A stretch of 34,904 nt of DNA. Origin: Saprospiraceae bacterium (lineage in GTDB: Bacteria > Bacteroidota > Bacteroidia > Chitinophagales > Saprospiraceae). Below the pieces are notes generated by a model, which saw only the letters and a program-made list of their open reading frames with translations, had not been told where the DNA came from and searched no databases. The position numbers and the translations under genes were made by a program. Position 1 is the stretch's first letter, and every line of letters begins with the position of its first letter. The stretch is from positions 1 to 34,904 of the forward strand of contig JAGOHC010000013.1 in NCBI GenBank assembly GCA_017996375.1, given 5' to 3'. This document shows, piece by piece, positions 8,329-16,758 of this stretch.

Positions 8329-11136
8329 ATGTATCAAGATATTTTCATAAAAGGCGCACGCGCAAACAACTTAAAAAATATTGATTTAACCATTCCAAAA
8401 AACAAACTCGTAGTCGTAACAGGTGTGTCGGGTTCGGGCAAATCCTCAATAACGATGGATACACTTTTTGCCGAAGGACAACGCCGCTATGTCGAAAGTT
8501 TATCTTCTTATGCGCGACAATTTTTGATGCGCATGAAGAAACCCGAAGTGGATGTTATCAAAGGCATTTGTCCGGCTATCGCCATTGAGCAAAAAGTGAC
8601 AACGGGTAATGCCCGCTCCACAGTAGGCACACTGACCGAAGTATATGACTTCTTGCGCTTGTTGTATGCGCGTATCGGCAAAACGTTTTCGCCCATTTCG
8701 GGCAATATTGTCAAGAAGCACGAGGTAAGCGATGTCATTGATTTTATCAATGCGCTAAACGAAGGTACAAAGGTTTTACTCACCATACCAATCCATACAA
8801 AACATACTAACAGAACACTTACGCAAGAGTTAAACTTGCTGTTACAAAAAGGTTATTCGCGTGTGTTGCTACAAGGAGAGTTAGTTCCTATTGAGGAGTT
8901 GGGGGCGCAGCATTTTTCGGCGGAAGCATTTGTAGGTGATGCAGCGCAATTAGACTTACAGGTGTTGATTGATCGTTTTGTGGTAAATAAAAATGATGCC
9001 GAAAACACAAAGCGCATGGCTGATTCTGTACAGACGGCGTTTTACGAAAGTGAAGGCGAATGTGTCATTACAGTATTGAAGGAGAAAGGGAAACCAACTA
9101 AACAGCTGTTTAATAATCGCTTTGAATTAGATGGTATTCTGTTTGTAGAACCAACGCCACAACTTTTCAATTTCAACAACTCGCTTGGTGCATGTAAAAA
9201 ATGCGAAGGCTACGGCAAGGTGATGGGCATTGACGAAAACAAAGTAATACCTAATAAATTAAAATCGGTATATGAAGGTGCTATTGCCTGTTGGAATGGA
9301 GAGAAAGGCAACCAATGGCTTGCGGAATTATTGCAACACGCGCATCGCTTTGATTTTCCGTTACACACACCATATCAAAATTTGACAAAAGCACAGCGCA
9401 AATTACTGTGGGCGGGCAACCAATATTTCAACGGTATTGATGCTTATTTTGCAGACTTAGAAGCAAACTTGTACAAAATACAAAACCGCGTAATGCTGTC
9501 GAGATACAGAGGCAAAACTACCTGTCCGGAGTGTCAAGGTTCGCGCCTTAGCCAAGAAGCTACGTATGTAAAAATAAACTCAACCCAAATAAGTGACTTG
9601 GTAGAAATGCCAATCGAAACCTTGGCAAAATGGTTTGAAGCACTTACCCTTTCGGAGCACGACCAACACATCGCTCGCCGCTTGTTGATTGAAATAAATA
9701 ACAGGTTATCCTTTATGCTAAAATTAGGCTTGAGCTACCTGACCTTAAGTCGCATTTCATCTACACTCAGTGGTGGCGAAACACAACGCATTAACCTGAC
9801 ACGTATGTTGGGTAGCAACCTGACGGCTTCGATGTATATTTTGGATGAACCAAGCGTTGGCTTACATCCGCGCGATTCGGAGCGACTGGTTGCGGTGCTA
9901 AAATCGCTACGTGATTTGGGCAACACCGTTATCGTTGTAGAACACGAAGAAGATATTATTAAAAATGCTGACTATTTGGTGGATATTGGTCCGCACGCAG
10001 GTATTCATGGTGGCGAAGTAGTGTTTGCGGGAGCGTATAAAAATATTTTTAAGTTAGCAAAAGACAGCCTGACTACCGGCTACATGAGTGGGCGTATGGC
10101 GATTGCCGTACCTCGCGTTCGCCGTAAGGCAATAAGTTATATTACGCTGCCACAAGCAAATTTGCACAACCTTAAAAATATTACGGTAAACTTTCCGCTT
10201 AATACGATGACAGTAATATGCGGAGTAAGCGGATCGGGAAAAACTACCTTAGTAAAGCAGCTACTGCATCCGGCGTTGGCACGCTACTTTGAAGCGCGTG
10301 AAACGGATAAAAAGGCAAAAACCAACGAGTTGGAGGGCAGCATTTCGCTGCTTACACAAGTAGAGATGATTAACCAAAGTCCTATCGGAAAATCATCGCG
10401 CTCCAACCCAATAACATACGTAAAGGCGTATGATTACATCCGCGATTTGATGGCGAGCCAACAGCTATCCAAAATACGCGGATATAAGTCGGGGCATTTT
10501 TCTTTTAATGTAGAAGGCGGGCGGTGCGAAACCTGTAAGGGCGATGGCGAGCAAGTTGTAGAGATGCAATTTTTGGCAGACATCCGCTTGGAGTGCGAAG
10601 AATGTAAGGGCAAACGTTTCCGTTCAGAAATATTGGAGGTGCAATATAAGGAAAAAGATATTTCAGAAATTTTGAATATGAGCGTTGATGATGCCTTAGT
10701 GTTTTTTGAAAAGGAGAAAGAAATTATCAACCGCATGAAGCCACTTCACGATGTCGGATTGGGGTATGTAAAGCTGGGGCAATCGAGCAGCACACTATCT
10801 GGCGGTGAGGCGCAGCGCGTAAAATTAGCTTCGTTTTTAACAAAAGAAAAATCAGATGAGCGTATCTTTTTCATCTTTGATGAACCAACTACGGGCTTAC
10901 ATTTTCATGATGTTCAACGGCTGTTGGATGCGCTACAAGCATTGGTAGAAAGAGGGCATACAGTATTGGTGGTAGAGCATAATTTGGAGGTGATAAAATG
11001 TGCCGATTGGGTAATAGAACTCGGTCCGGAAGGTGGCAATGTCGGTGGCAACTTGGTGTTTGAAGGTACGCCCGAAGAGATGGCGAAAAGCAAAAATTCG
11101 CCTACGGCTATTTACTTGAAAGAAAAGTTAGGGTGA
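8329..11136 (+). CDS. uvrA: Excinuclease ABC subunit A (UvrA-type ATPase), variant zinc finger
   Basis: This 935-residue protein is the DNA-damage-sensing ATPase of nucleotide excision repair, which loads UvrB. The N-terminal Walker A is GVSGSGKSS near residue 31, and a UvrB-binding-like region follows at about 125-240. Two ABC signatures are present (STLSGGETQR and STLSGGEAQR), plus a second Walker A, GVSGSGKTT. The C-terminal zinc module is intact (CETC...CEEC). The first zinc module is unusual: only its second half, ACKKC (Cys289/Cys292), is present. At the position of the preceding CxxC of E. coli UvrA the sequence reads FELDGI, without cysteines. Bacteroidota commonly encode several UvrA paralogues, so this may be a lineage-specific second copy rather than the canonical one. 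No terminator is evident before the next gene. Confidence 0.93.
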   Translation: MYQDIFIKGARANNLKNIDLTIPKNKLVVVTGVSGSGKSSITMDTLFAEGQRRYVESLSSYARQFLMRMKKPEVDVIKGICPAIAIEQKVTTGNARSTVGTLTEVYDFLRLLYARIGKTFSPISGNIVKKHEVSDVIDFINALNEGTKVLLTIPIHTKHTNRTLTQELNLLLQKGYSRVLLQGELVPIEELGAQHFSAEAFVGDAAQLDLQVLIDRFVVNKNDAENTKRMADSVQTAFYESEGECVITVLKEKGKPTKQLFNNRFELDGILFVEPTPQLFNFNNSLGACKKCEGYGKVMGIDENKVIPNKLKSVYEGAIACWNGEKGNQWLAELLQHAHRFDFPLHTPYQNLTKAQRKLLWAGNQYFNGIDAYFADLEANLYKIQNRVMLSRYRGKTTCPECQGSRLSQEATYVKINSTQISDLVEMPIETLAKWFEALTLSEHDQHIARRLLIEINNRLSFMLKLGLSYLTLSRISSTLSGGETQRINLTRMLGSNLTASMYILDEPSVGLHPRDSERLVAVLKSLRDLGNTVIVVEHEEDIIKNADYLVDIGPHAGIHGGEVVFAGAYKNIFKLAKDSLTTGYMSGRMAIAVPRVRRKAISYITLPQANLHNLKNITVNFPLNTMTVICGVSGSGKTTLVKQLLHPALARYFEARETDKKAKTNELEGSISLLTQVEMINQSPIGKSSRSNPITYVKAYDYIRDLMASQQLSKIRGYKSGHFSFNVEGGRCETCKGDGEQVVEMQFLADIRLECEECKGKRFRSEILEVQYKEKDISEILNMSVDDALVFFEKEKEIINRMKPLHDVGLGYVKLGQSSSTLSGGEAQRVKLASFLTKEKSDERIFFIFDEPTTGLHFHDVQRLLDALQALVERGHTVLVVEHNLEVIKCADWVIELGPEGGNVGGNLVFEGTPEEMAKSKNSPTAIYLKEKLG

Positions 11137-11322
11137 TTTCTTTTTGTAAGAGGCAAAACGAAAAAATATTTTTTGCGATATCAGATTAATCTTTTGTAAA
11201 GTGATTGATTATCCGTAAATTCATTCGATAATAGTTGAGTTAGGCAAAGGGATGATATTAACACATCCAATTTTAACTATAATTCGAACTATATTTTTTC
11301 ACTTATAAAATGCAGGTGTATT

Positions 11323-13455
11323 ATGGCGCACGATACTAAAAACATTCGCAACATCGTTTTGCTCGGTCATCCAGGTGCTGGGAAAACGACCTTCGCCGAA
11401 ACTATGCTTTACGAAATGAAAGCTATTTCGAGACGAGGGTCGGTTACAGATAAAAACACACAATCCGATTATGCAGACATCGAACAGGAGCGAGGCAACT
11501 CCATCTTCAGCTCTTTGTTGCATGGAACTTGGCGCGATAACAAAATTAATATTATTGATACGCCGGGCTTCGATGATTTTATCGGCGAAGTTATTTCTTC
11601 TCTGAAAGTTGCCGATACCGCTGTGATGATGCTCAATGCAAAAAGTGGCGTAGAAGTTGGCACAGAAATCATCTGGGAGTATATCGAAACATTCAAGACA
11701 CCGACAATCTTTGTTGTGAATCATCTCGACCACGAAAAGGCAGATTTTGAAACCACCCTTGAGCAAGCGCGTACCCGTTTTGGCAATCACGTTTTAGCAA
11801 TTCAATATCCATATAATCAAGGGAATGGCTTTAACAGCATCATTGACGCATTGCGTATGGTGATGTATGTCTTCCCTGCCGGTGGCGGTAAGCCTGAGAA
11901 GCAGCCCATTCCGGCAAGCGAAATGGCAAAGACCGATGCTCTGCATCGCGCATTAGTAGAAGCTGCTGCTGAGAACGACGAAGCACTCATGGAAAAATAT
12001 TTTGAAGAAGGCAACCTTTCGGAAGCAGAGCTATCCGCTGGCTTGCGTACTGCATTAGCTAACCAACAGATATTTCCAGTATTTTGTGCATCTTCTTCCA
12101 ACAATATGGGTAGCGGACGCATCATGGGATTCATCAATGACATTGCGCCCTCACCAGCAGACCGACCTGCTGCACCGTTGGTGGGAGGTGGCTCATTACC
12201 CAGCGACAGCAAAGGATCCACAAAAGTATTTATTTATAAAACAATTTCAGAACCGCGCATCGGCAATGTATCTTACTTTAAAGTATATTCAGGTGTACTA
12301 AAAGCGGGTGACGAATTAACAAATGGCGATAACGGTACGGTAGAAAGACTATCACAAATATTTGTCGCCAACGGGAAAAACCGCGAAGTAGTCAATGAGT
12401 TGCGTGCCGGTGATATCGGCGTTACTGTAAAGTTGAAAAATTCGCATACAAACAATACGTTAAGTGGAAAAGGAGCAGAGCGCAAAATTGAACCGATAAA
12501 ATTCCCTACCGCACGCATCCGCACGGCGGTACAACCTCCAAGTAAAGCTGACCTCGAAAAGTTGGCAAAAGCACTTCATGCTATTCAGGAAGAAGACCCT
12601 ACTTTGGTGGTAGAACATTCTGCCGAACTAAAGCAAATTTTATTGCATGGGCAAGGGCAGTTACATTTAGATATCACGCGCCATCGGGTAGAGCAAGTAT
12701 ATGGTGTTACGATGGAATTTATTGACCCACGTATTCCGTACCGCGAAACGATTACCAAAATGGCAAACACGCAGTATCGTCATAAAAAACAAAGTGGCGG
12801 TGCAGGGCAATTTGCAGAGGTGCACCTTCGTATAGAACCCTACCATGACGGAATGCCCAACCCAAGCGACTTAACGGTAAAGAATGTTGAAACGGACGAA
12901 TTGAAATGGGGCGGAAAATTGGTGTACCTGTGGTGCATTGTCGGCGGATCTATTGATACCCGCTTTTCGAGTGCTATCAAAAAAGGCATCATGTCCAAAA
13001 TGGAAGAAGGTCCCTTAACGGGTTCACCATGTAGGGATATTCGCATCTGTATCTACGATGGCAAAATGCACCCCGTAGATTCAAATGATATGGCATTTCA
13101 ATTAGCTGGCATGATGGCATTTCGCGAAGGCTTCCACGAAGCCGCACCACAACTGTTAGAACCAATATATGAAGTAGATATACTTTGTTCGGGTGATGTA
13201 ATGGGCGATGTAATGGGCGACCTGCAAACGCGCAGAGCCATTATTTTAGGCATGGATTCGGAAGGGCATTACCAGAAGATTATTGCAAAAGCGCCTTTGG
13301 CGGAGCTGCATCAATATTCATCAACATTGCGTTCCATTACGCAAGGGAAGGCAAAGTTTAGTCTGAAATTTATTGAATATGCTGCCGTGCCACATGATAT
13401 CCAACAGAAACTTATGGCGGCGCATCAAGCCGAAACGCAACATCACGAAGTATAA
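11323..13455 (+). CDS. Elongation factor G paralogue with altered GTPase motifs (EF-G2-like)
   Basis: This 710-residue translational GTPase has EF-G architecture: a G domain (1-~290), domain II beta-barrel (~300-400), then EF-G domains III, IV and V (RHKKQSGGAGQFAEV marks domain IV, MMAFREGFHEAAPQLLEPI the C-terminal part). The P loop GHPGAGKTT (15-23) is intact. However, the switch II motif DTPGHVDF of true EF-G reads DTPGFDDF, with Phe83 at the catalytic histidine position. Switch I is ERGNSI instead of ERGITI, and the NKxD guanine-specificity motif reads NHLD (133-136). These changes place it with EF-G-like paralogues, not with fusA. An EF-G paralogue lacking GTPase activity has been described in Bacteroides. 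Whether this protein drives translocation, recycling or a stress response is not shown by the sequence. It appears monocistronic, with a terminator downstream. Confidence 0.9.
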   Translation: MAHDTKNIRNIVLLGHPGAGKTTFAETMLYEMKAISRRGSVTDKNTQSDYADIEQERGNSIFSSLLHGTWRDNKINIIDTPGFDDFIGEVISSLKVADTAVMMLNAKSGVEVGTEIIWEYIETFKTPTIFVVNHLDHEKADFETTLEQARTRFGNHVLAIQYPYNQGNGFNSIIDALRMVMYVFPAGGGKPEKQPIPASEMAKTDALHRALVEAAAENDEALMEKYFEEGNLSEAELSAGLRTALANQQIFPVFCASSSNNMGSGRIMGFINDIAPSPADRPAAPLVGGGSLPSDSKGSTKVFIYKTISEPRIGNVSYFKVYSGVLKAGDELTNGDNGTVERLSQIFVANGKNREVVNELRAGDIGVTVKLKNSHTNNTLSGKGAERKIEPIKFPTARIRTAVQPPSKADLEKLAKALHAIQEEDPTLVVEHSAELKQILLHGQGQLHLDITRHRVEQVYGVTMEFIDPRIPYRETITKMANTQYRHKKQSGGAGQFAEVHLRIEPYHDGMPNPSDLTVKNVETDELKWGGKLVYLWCIVGGSIDTRFSSAIKKGIMSKMEEGPLTGSPCRDIRICIYDGKMHPVDSNDMAFQLAGMMAFREGFHEAAPQLLEPIYEVDILCSGDVMGDVMGDLQTRRAIILGMDSEGHYQKIIAKAPLAELHQYSSTLRSITQGKAKFSLKFIEYAAVPHDIQQKLMAAHQAETQHHEV

Positions 13456-13476
13456 AAAAATGTTTCTACATACAAG

Positions 13477-13518
13477 TAGCCTTGGGTCAAGCATATTTCG
13501 GCGCAAGGCTATTTTTTA
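13477..13518 (+). terminator. Probable intrinsic terminator after the EF-G paralogue
   Basis: The 8-bp stem TAGCCTTG (13477-13484) with CAAGGCTA (13504-13511) encloses a 19-base loop and is followed by a T-rich run. The loop is long, so it is weaker than the other terminators here. Confidence 0.65.
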
Positions 13519-13544
13519 TTTTATCACGAGTATTATTTTTTTGC

Positions 13545-13552
13545 TATTTTTG
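13545..13552 (+). promoter_or_regulatory. -7 promoter element for the alpha/beta hydrolase gene
   Basis: TATTTTTG matches TAnnTTTG and lies 52 bases before the ATG at 13605. The region is very T-rich, which raises the chance of a random match. Confidence 0.4.
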
Positions 13553-13604
13553 AGTGAACTAAACACATTGTATATATAATTATTTATATATAAATTAATT
13601 TAAT

Positions 13605-14366
13605 ATGAATTATATAATTAAAGCTGAAAAACATTTTAAATATATAGAAACCGGAGGAGAGGGGCCTGTGTTGATGTTATTGCATGGTTTGTTTGGGGCT
13701 TTGAGTAATTTTCAGGGTATCATCAATCATTTTGGCGACAAATATAATGTGGTCGTACCGATGCTTCCTATCTTGGAGTTGCCAATTATTGAAGTATCGG
13801 TAGGGCGCTTGGTGCAACATGTTGAAGAGTTTGTGTTTTATAAGAATTTCAAAGGTGTTAACCTTGTAGGAAATTCTCTGGGCGGGCATATCACTATTTT
13901 GTATGCTTTACAGCAACAGGAGCGTGTAAATACAATCACCCTTACAGGAAGTTCGGGTTTGTTTGAAAGTGCGATGGGATCATCATTTCCACGCCGCGGC
14001 GATTTTGATTATATCAAGAAAAAAACGGAAGACACCTTTTATAATCCTAAAACTGCTACGGAAGAACTTATTAATGAAGTTTTCGATATTGTAAATGATA
14101 GAGGCAAAGCGATACGCGTTGTGGCGACATCCAAGTCAGCCGTAAGGCAAAACCTATCAGATAAATTACACTTAATAAAATGCCCAACCTTACTCATTTG
14201 GGGAAAACAAGATAACGTGACACCACCATTTGTTGGCGAGAAATTTCACGAATTGATTCCTCATTCAGAGTTGTTTTTTGTAAACGAATGCGGTCATGCG
14301 CCGATGATGGAAAAACCTGATGAGTTCAATAGTATTATGGAAACTTTTTTAAAAAAACACCAATAA
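13605..14366 (+). CDS. Alpha/beta-fold hydrolase
   Basis: This 253-residue cytoplasmic hydrolase has no signal peptide. The oxyanion-hole motif LLHGLFG lies near residue 25, the nucleophile elbow GNSLGG has Ser91, and the acid sits in LLIWGKQDNVTPP (Asp203). The catalytic histidine is in NECGHAPMMEKP (His231). The order and spacing are those of the classic alpha/beta hydrolase triad. The protein resembles the ester- or C-C-bond-hydrolysing branch (MhpC/BphD/RsbQ-like), but the substrate cannot be deduced. The gene is single, convergent with the thr operon, and separated from it by a bidirectional terminator and a parS-like site. Confidence 0.88.
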   Translation: MNYIIKAEKHFKYIETGGEGPVLMLLHGLFGALSNFQGIINHFGDKYNVVVPMLPILELPIIEVSVGRLVQHVEEFVFYKNFKGVNLVGNSLGGHITILYALQQQERVNTITLTGSSGLFESAMGSSFPRRGDFDYIKKKTEDTFYNPKTATEELINEVFDIVNDRGKAIRVVATSKSAVRQNLSDKLHLIKCPTLLIWGKQDNVTPPFVGEKFHELIPHSELFFVNECGHAPMMEKPDEFNSIMETFLKKHQ

Positions 14367-14367
14367 T

Positions 14368-14406
14368 AAAAAAAGCCTTAGCAAATAAATGCTAAGGCTT
14401 TTTTTT
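14368..14406. terminator. Bidirectional intrinsic terminator
   Basis: The stem GCCTTAGC/GCTAAGGC (14375-14382 with 14391-14398) has an 8-base loop. It is extended by an A tract on the left and a T tract on the right, so it serves both the hydrolase gene (+) and thrC (-). Confidence 0.9.
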
Positions 14407-14407
14407 A

Positions 14408-14423
14408 TGTTCCACGTGGAACA
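14408..14423. other. parS: parS-like ParB-binding site (intergenic)
   Basis: TGTTCCACGTGGAACA is a perfect 16-bp palindrome. It matches the widely conserved chromosomal parS consensus TGTTnCACGTGnAACA. ParB nucleates here to load SMC and guide origin segregation. It lies in the two-base-tight space between the terminator and the thrC stop codon. A second identical copy lies 352 bases away, inside thrC. Confidence 0.88.
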
Positions 14424-14424
14424 T

Positions 14425-15729
14425 TTACCTTCTTTCTAATAACCATTTCTTAAAATCAGAATACGTAGTTGAAATAAGAACTGCATCTTTTTGCTTGTCA
14501 GTTAAAGCTGCTAACGTTGGCGGAATATCAATCTTGCGATTTAGCGTGTTTTCTACGACATCAATAAATTTTGATGGGTGTGCAGTTTCAAAAACAACAC
14601 CTGCAGTATCTGGATTCGATTTTTGATATGCCTGAAGTGCCAAATAGCCAACCGCTCCATGTGGATCCATTACATAATTAAATTGTTCATAAACTGCTTT
14701 GATGGCAGCCCGTGTCTGTGCATCCGAAAAAGCATATCCTTTTATTTTATCACCAACAATGTTCCACGTGGAACAATACAAGTCTAAAATGCGTACAAAA
14801 TTTGAAGGGTTGCCAACATCCATTGCATTGGAAAGGGTAGCTATCGAAGGACGAGGAGCATATTTTCCAGTATTCAAATACTGTGGAACAACATCATTGG
14901 CATTAGTTGCAGCAATAAATTGACAAACAGGCAAGCCCATTTGTTGTGCAAATAATCCAGCGGTAAGGTTACCAAAGTTACCGCTTGGCACAGAAAAAAC
15001 GACAGGCAATTTTGTTTGAGAAACCACCTGTTTATATCCTTCAAAATAATAAAAAGTTTGAGGAATTAAACGAGCAATATTAATAGAGTTTGCTGAACTG
15101 AGATTGTACGCCTTATGCAACTCACTATCCAGAAAGGCTTGCTTCACTAGTGCTTGGCAATCATCAAAACTACCCTGTACTTCTAATGCTGTAATATTAT
15201 GTCCAAGTGTAGTTAGTTGTTTTTCTTGCAACAAGCTTACTTTCCCTGAAGGGTAAAGAATAATTACTTCAATACCTTCTGTCTTATAAAAACCTGAGGC
15301 AACCGCTCCGCCAGTATCACCCGATGTCGCCACCAAGATAGTTAGTTTTTTATTGTCATTTTTTAAAAAATAACTCATGGTTTCTGCCATAAAACGAGCG
15401 CCAAAATCTTTAAATGCTAATGATGGTCCATGAAACAACTCCAAAATAAAAGTATTTGCATCAAGTTGTTCAATGGGGGCAGGAAAATTGATCGCAGTAT
15501 CAATAATATTCCGGAGGTCGTTATCAGGAATTGTGTCTTGTATTAAGGTTTTGGCAACTTCAAATGATAGCTGAGGGAAAGTATAAAAAGGCAACTGCTG
15601 GATAAAATCATCAGATAATTTGGGTAGCATCCAAGGCATAAAAAGCCCGTTGTCATCAGGCAATCCTTTGAAAATAGCTTCTTTTAAACTGACATATTGT
15701 GAAGGGTTTTTAGTGCTGTATAATTTCAT
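14425..15729 (-). CDS. thrC: Threonine synthase
   Basis: This 434-residue PLP enzyme converts O-phosphohomoserine to threonine, the last step of the pathway. The N-terminal signature MKLYSTKNPSQYVSLKEAI is typical of the threonine synthase type found in Proteobacteria and Bacteroidota. The PLP-lysine motif is PSLAFKDFGARFM (Lys107), and the phosphate-binding part is ATSGDTGGAVASGF. It is the third gene of thrABC, 45 bases after thrB. Codons 319-323 (Cys-Ser-Thr-Trp-Asn) are written so that they form a perfect parS palindrome; the amino acids around them look ordinary for the family. Transcription is expected from the promoter before thrA and ends at the terminator just downstream. Confidence 0.96.
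   Translation of the reverse strand: MKLYSTKNPSQYVSLKEAIFKGLPDDNGLFMPWMLPKLSDDFIQQLPFYTFPQLSFEVAKTLIQDTIPDNDLRNIIDTAINFPAPIEQLDANTFILELFHGPSLAFKDFGARFMAETMSYFLKNDNKKLTILVATSGDTGGAVASGFYKTEGIEVIILYPSGKVSLLQEKQLTTLGHNITALEVQGSFDDCQALVKQAFLDSELHKAYNLSSANSINIARLIPQTFYYFEGYKQVVSQTKLPVVFSVPSGNFGNLTAGLFAQQMGLPVCQFIAATNANDVVPQYLNTGKYAPRPSIATLSNAMDVGNPSNFVRILDLYCSTWNIVGDKIKGYAFSDAQTRAAIKAVYEQFNYVMDPHGAVGYLALQAYQKSNPDTAGVVFETAHPSKFIDVVENTLNRKIDIPPTLAALTDKQKDAVLISTTYSDFKKWLLERR
14760..14775. other. parS: parS-like ParB-binding site (inside thrC)
   Basis: This is a second perfect copy of TGTTCCACGTGGAACA, embedded in thrC codons 319-323 plus one base. Intragenic parS sites are known in other bacteria. 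Two identical 16-mers 352 bases apart are very unlikely by chance and support a true ParB-binding cluster. Confidence 0.88.
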
Positions 15730-15774
15730 ATTATAGAATATAGTTTTAGGTTAATGGCATAGCCTTGCTCAAAA

Positions 15775-16704
15775 TTACAACAAGCGCACACCCTCATGAT
15801 TAATCGGTGACAGGTATAAATCAGCATTAATATTATGTTGCAAAAACGCTTTTTGCATTGCCATGCCAACGGTTTCTGCATCTAAGGTGTTTTTACAAAG
15901 AGCAAAAACTGAAGGGCCGGCACCCGAAATACTACAACCCAAAGCACCAGATTCAAGCGCGGCTTCCTTTACATCATCAAACCCAGTAATCATAAGAGCG
16001 CGTTGAGGTTCAATAATCACATCTTGAAGGCTTCTGCTAATAAGCTCAATATCGCCACGAAACAAACCAACAAGTAGTCCGCCCAAATTAGCATTTTGTT
16101 GAATATGTTGTTTTAATGTAATTTCAGATTTCAATATAGCGCGCGCGTCTTTAGTAAGTATTGACAAATGCGGATATACAACGGCCACATACAAGCCTTT
16201 TGGCGATGGAATTCGGTGCACATCCAATGTTGCGTTATCACGCACCAACACCATGCCGCCCAATAAACAGGGCGCAACATTATCGGCATGAACAGAGCCA
16301 CTCGCAATAGCTTCGCCTTGTACTGCAAACGGTAATAATTGTCGCTTTTCTAATGGATGTTTTAGCAACTCGTTTACGATAAAAGCACCCGCAACAGCAC
16401 TTGCAGCACTACTCCCCAAGCCACTCCCAAAGGGCATTTTTTTGTGAATCTCCATTTCTACACCTCGCTTTTCACCTAAAAAATCTAACACTTTCTGAGC
16501 TGCAACACCAGCAGTATTATGAGCCGCTTCGTATGGTAGTTTGCCGCCATCACCCGTTATTCTTGTAATATGCACACCGGGTTTATCACTTAATTTTGCA
16601 ATAATTTCATCGCCCGGCTGTTCAATAGCAAAGCCGAGAATATCAAATCCACAAGCAACGTTTGCAATGGTTGCTGGAGCAAAAACTTTTATACCGGTAC
16701 TCAT
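15775..16704 (-). CDS. thrB: Homoserine kinase
   Basis: This 309-residue GHMP-family kinase phosphorylates homoserine with ATP. The ATP-binding motif PFGSGLGSSAASAVAGA lies near residues 90-106. The N-terminal KVFAPATIANVACGFDILGFAI is the usual substrate-side motif, and the C-terminal GALGCSISGAGPSVFAL is the conserved GHMP motif 3. The length is normal for the family. The gene lies 54 bases downstream of thrA and 45 bases upstream of thrC, on the same strand and within one operon. Confidence 0.97.
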   Translation of the reverse strand: MSTGIKVFAPATIANVACGFDILGFAIEQPGDEIIAKLSDKPGVHITRITGDGGKLPYEAAHNTAGVAAQKVLDFLGEKRGVEMEIHKKMPFGSGLGSSAASAVAGAFIVNELLKHPLEKRQLLPFAVQGEAIASGSVHADNVAPCLLGGMVLVRDNATLDVHRIPSPKGLYVAVVYPHLSILTKDARAILKSEITLKQHIQQNANLGGLLVGLFRGDIELISRSLQDVIIEPQRALMITGFDDVKEAALESGALGCSISGAGPSVFALCKNTLDAETVGMAMQKAFLQHNINADLYLSPINHEGVRLL

Positions 16705-16758
16705 AAATTAAATATCATTATGTTTTCTTGTTAATATAACAACTTGATTATCTGCAAC

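Noticed and set aside
11137..11322. Promoter for the EF-G paralogue gene
   Set aside because: Only near matches to TAnnTTTG occur (for example TATATTTT at 11290-11297); none is good enough to call.
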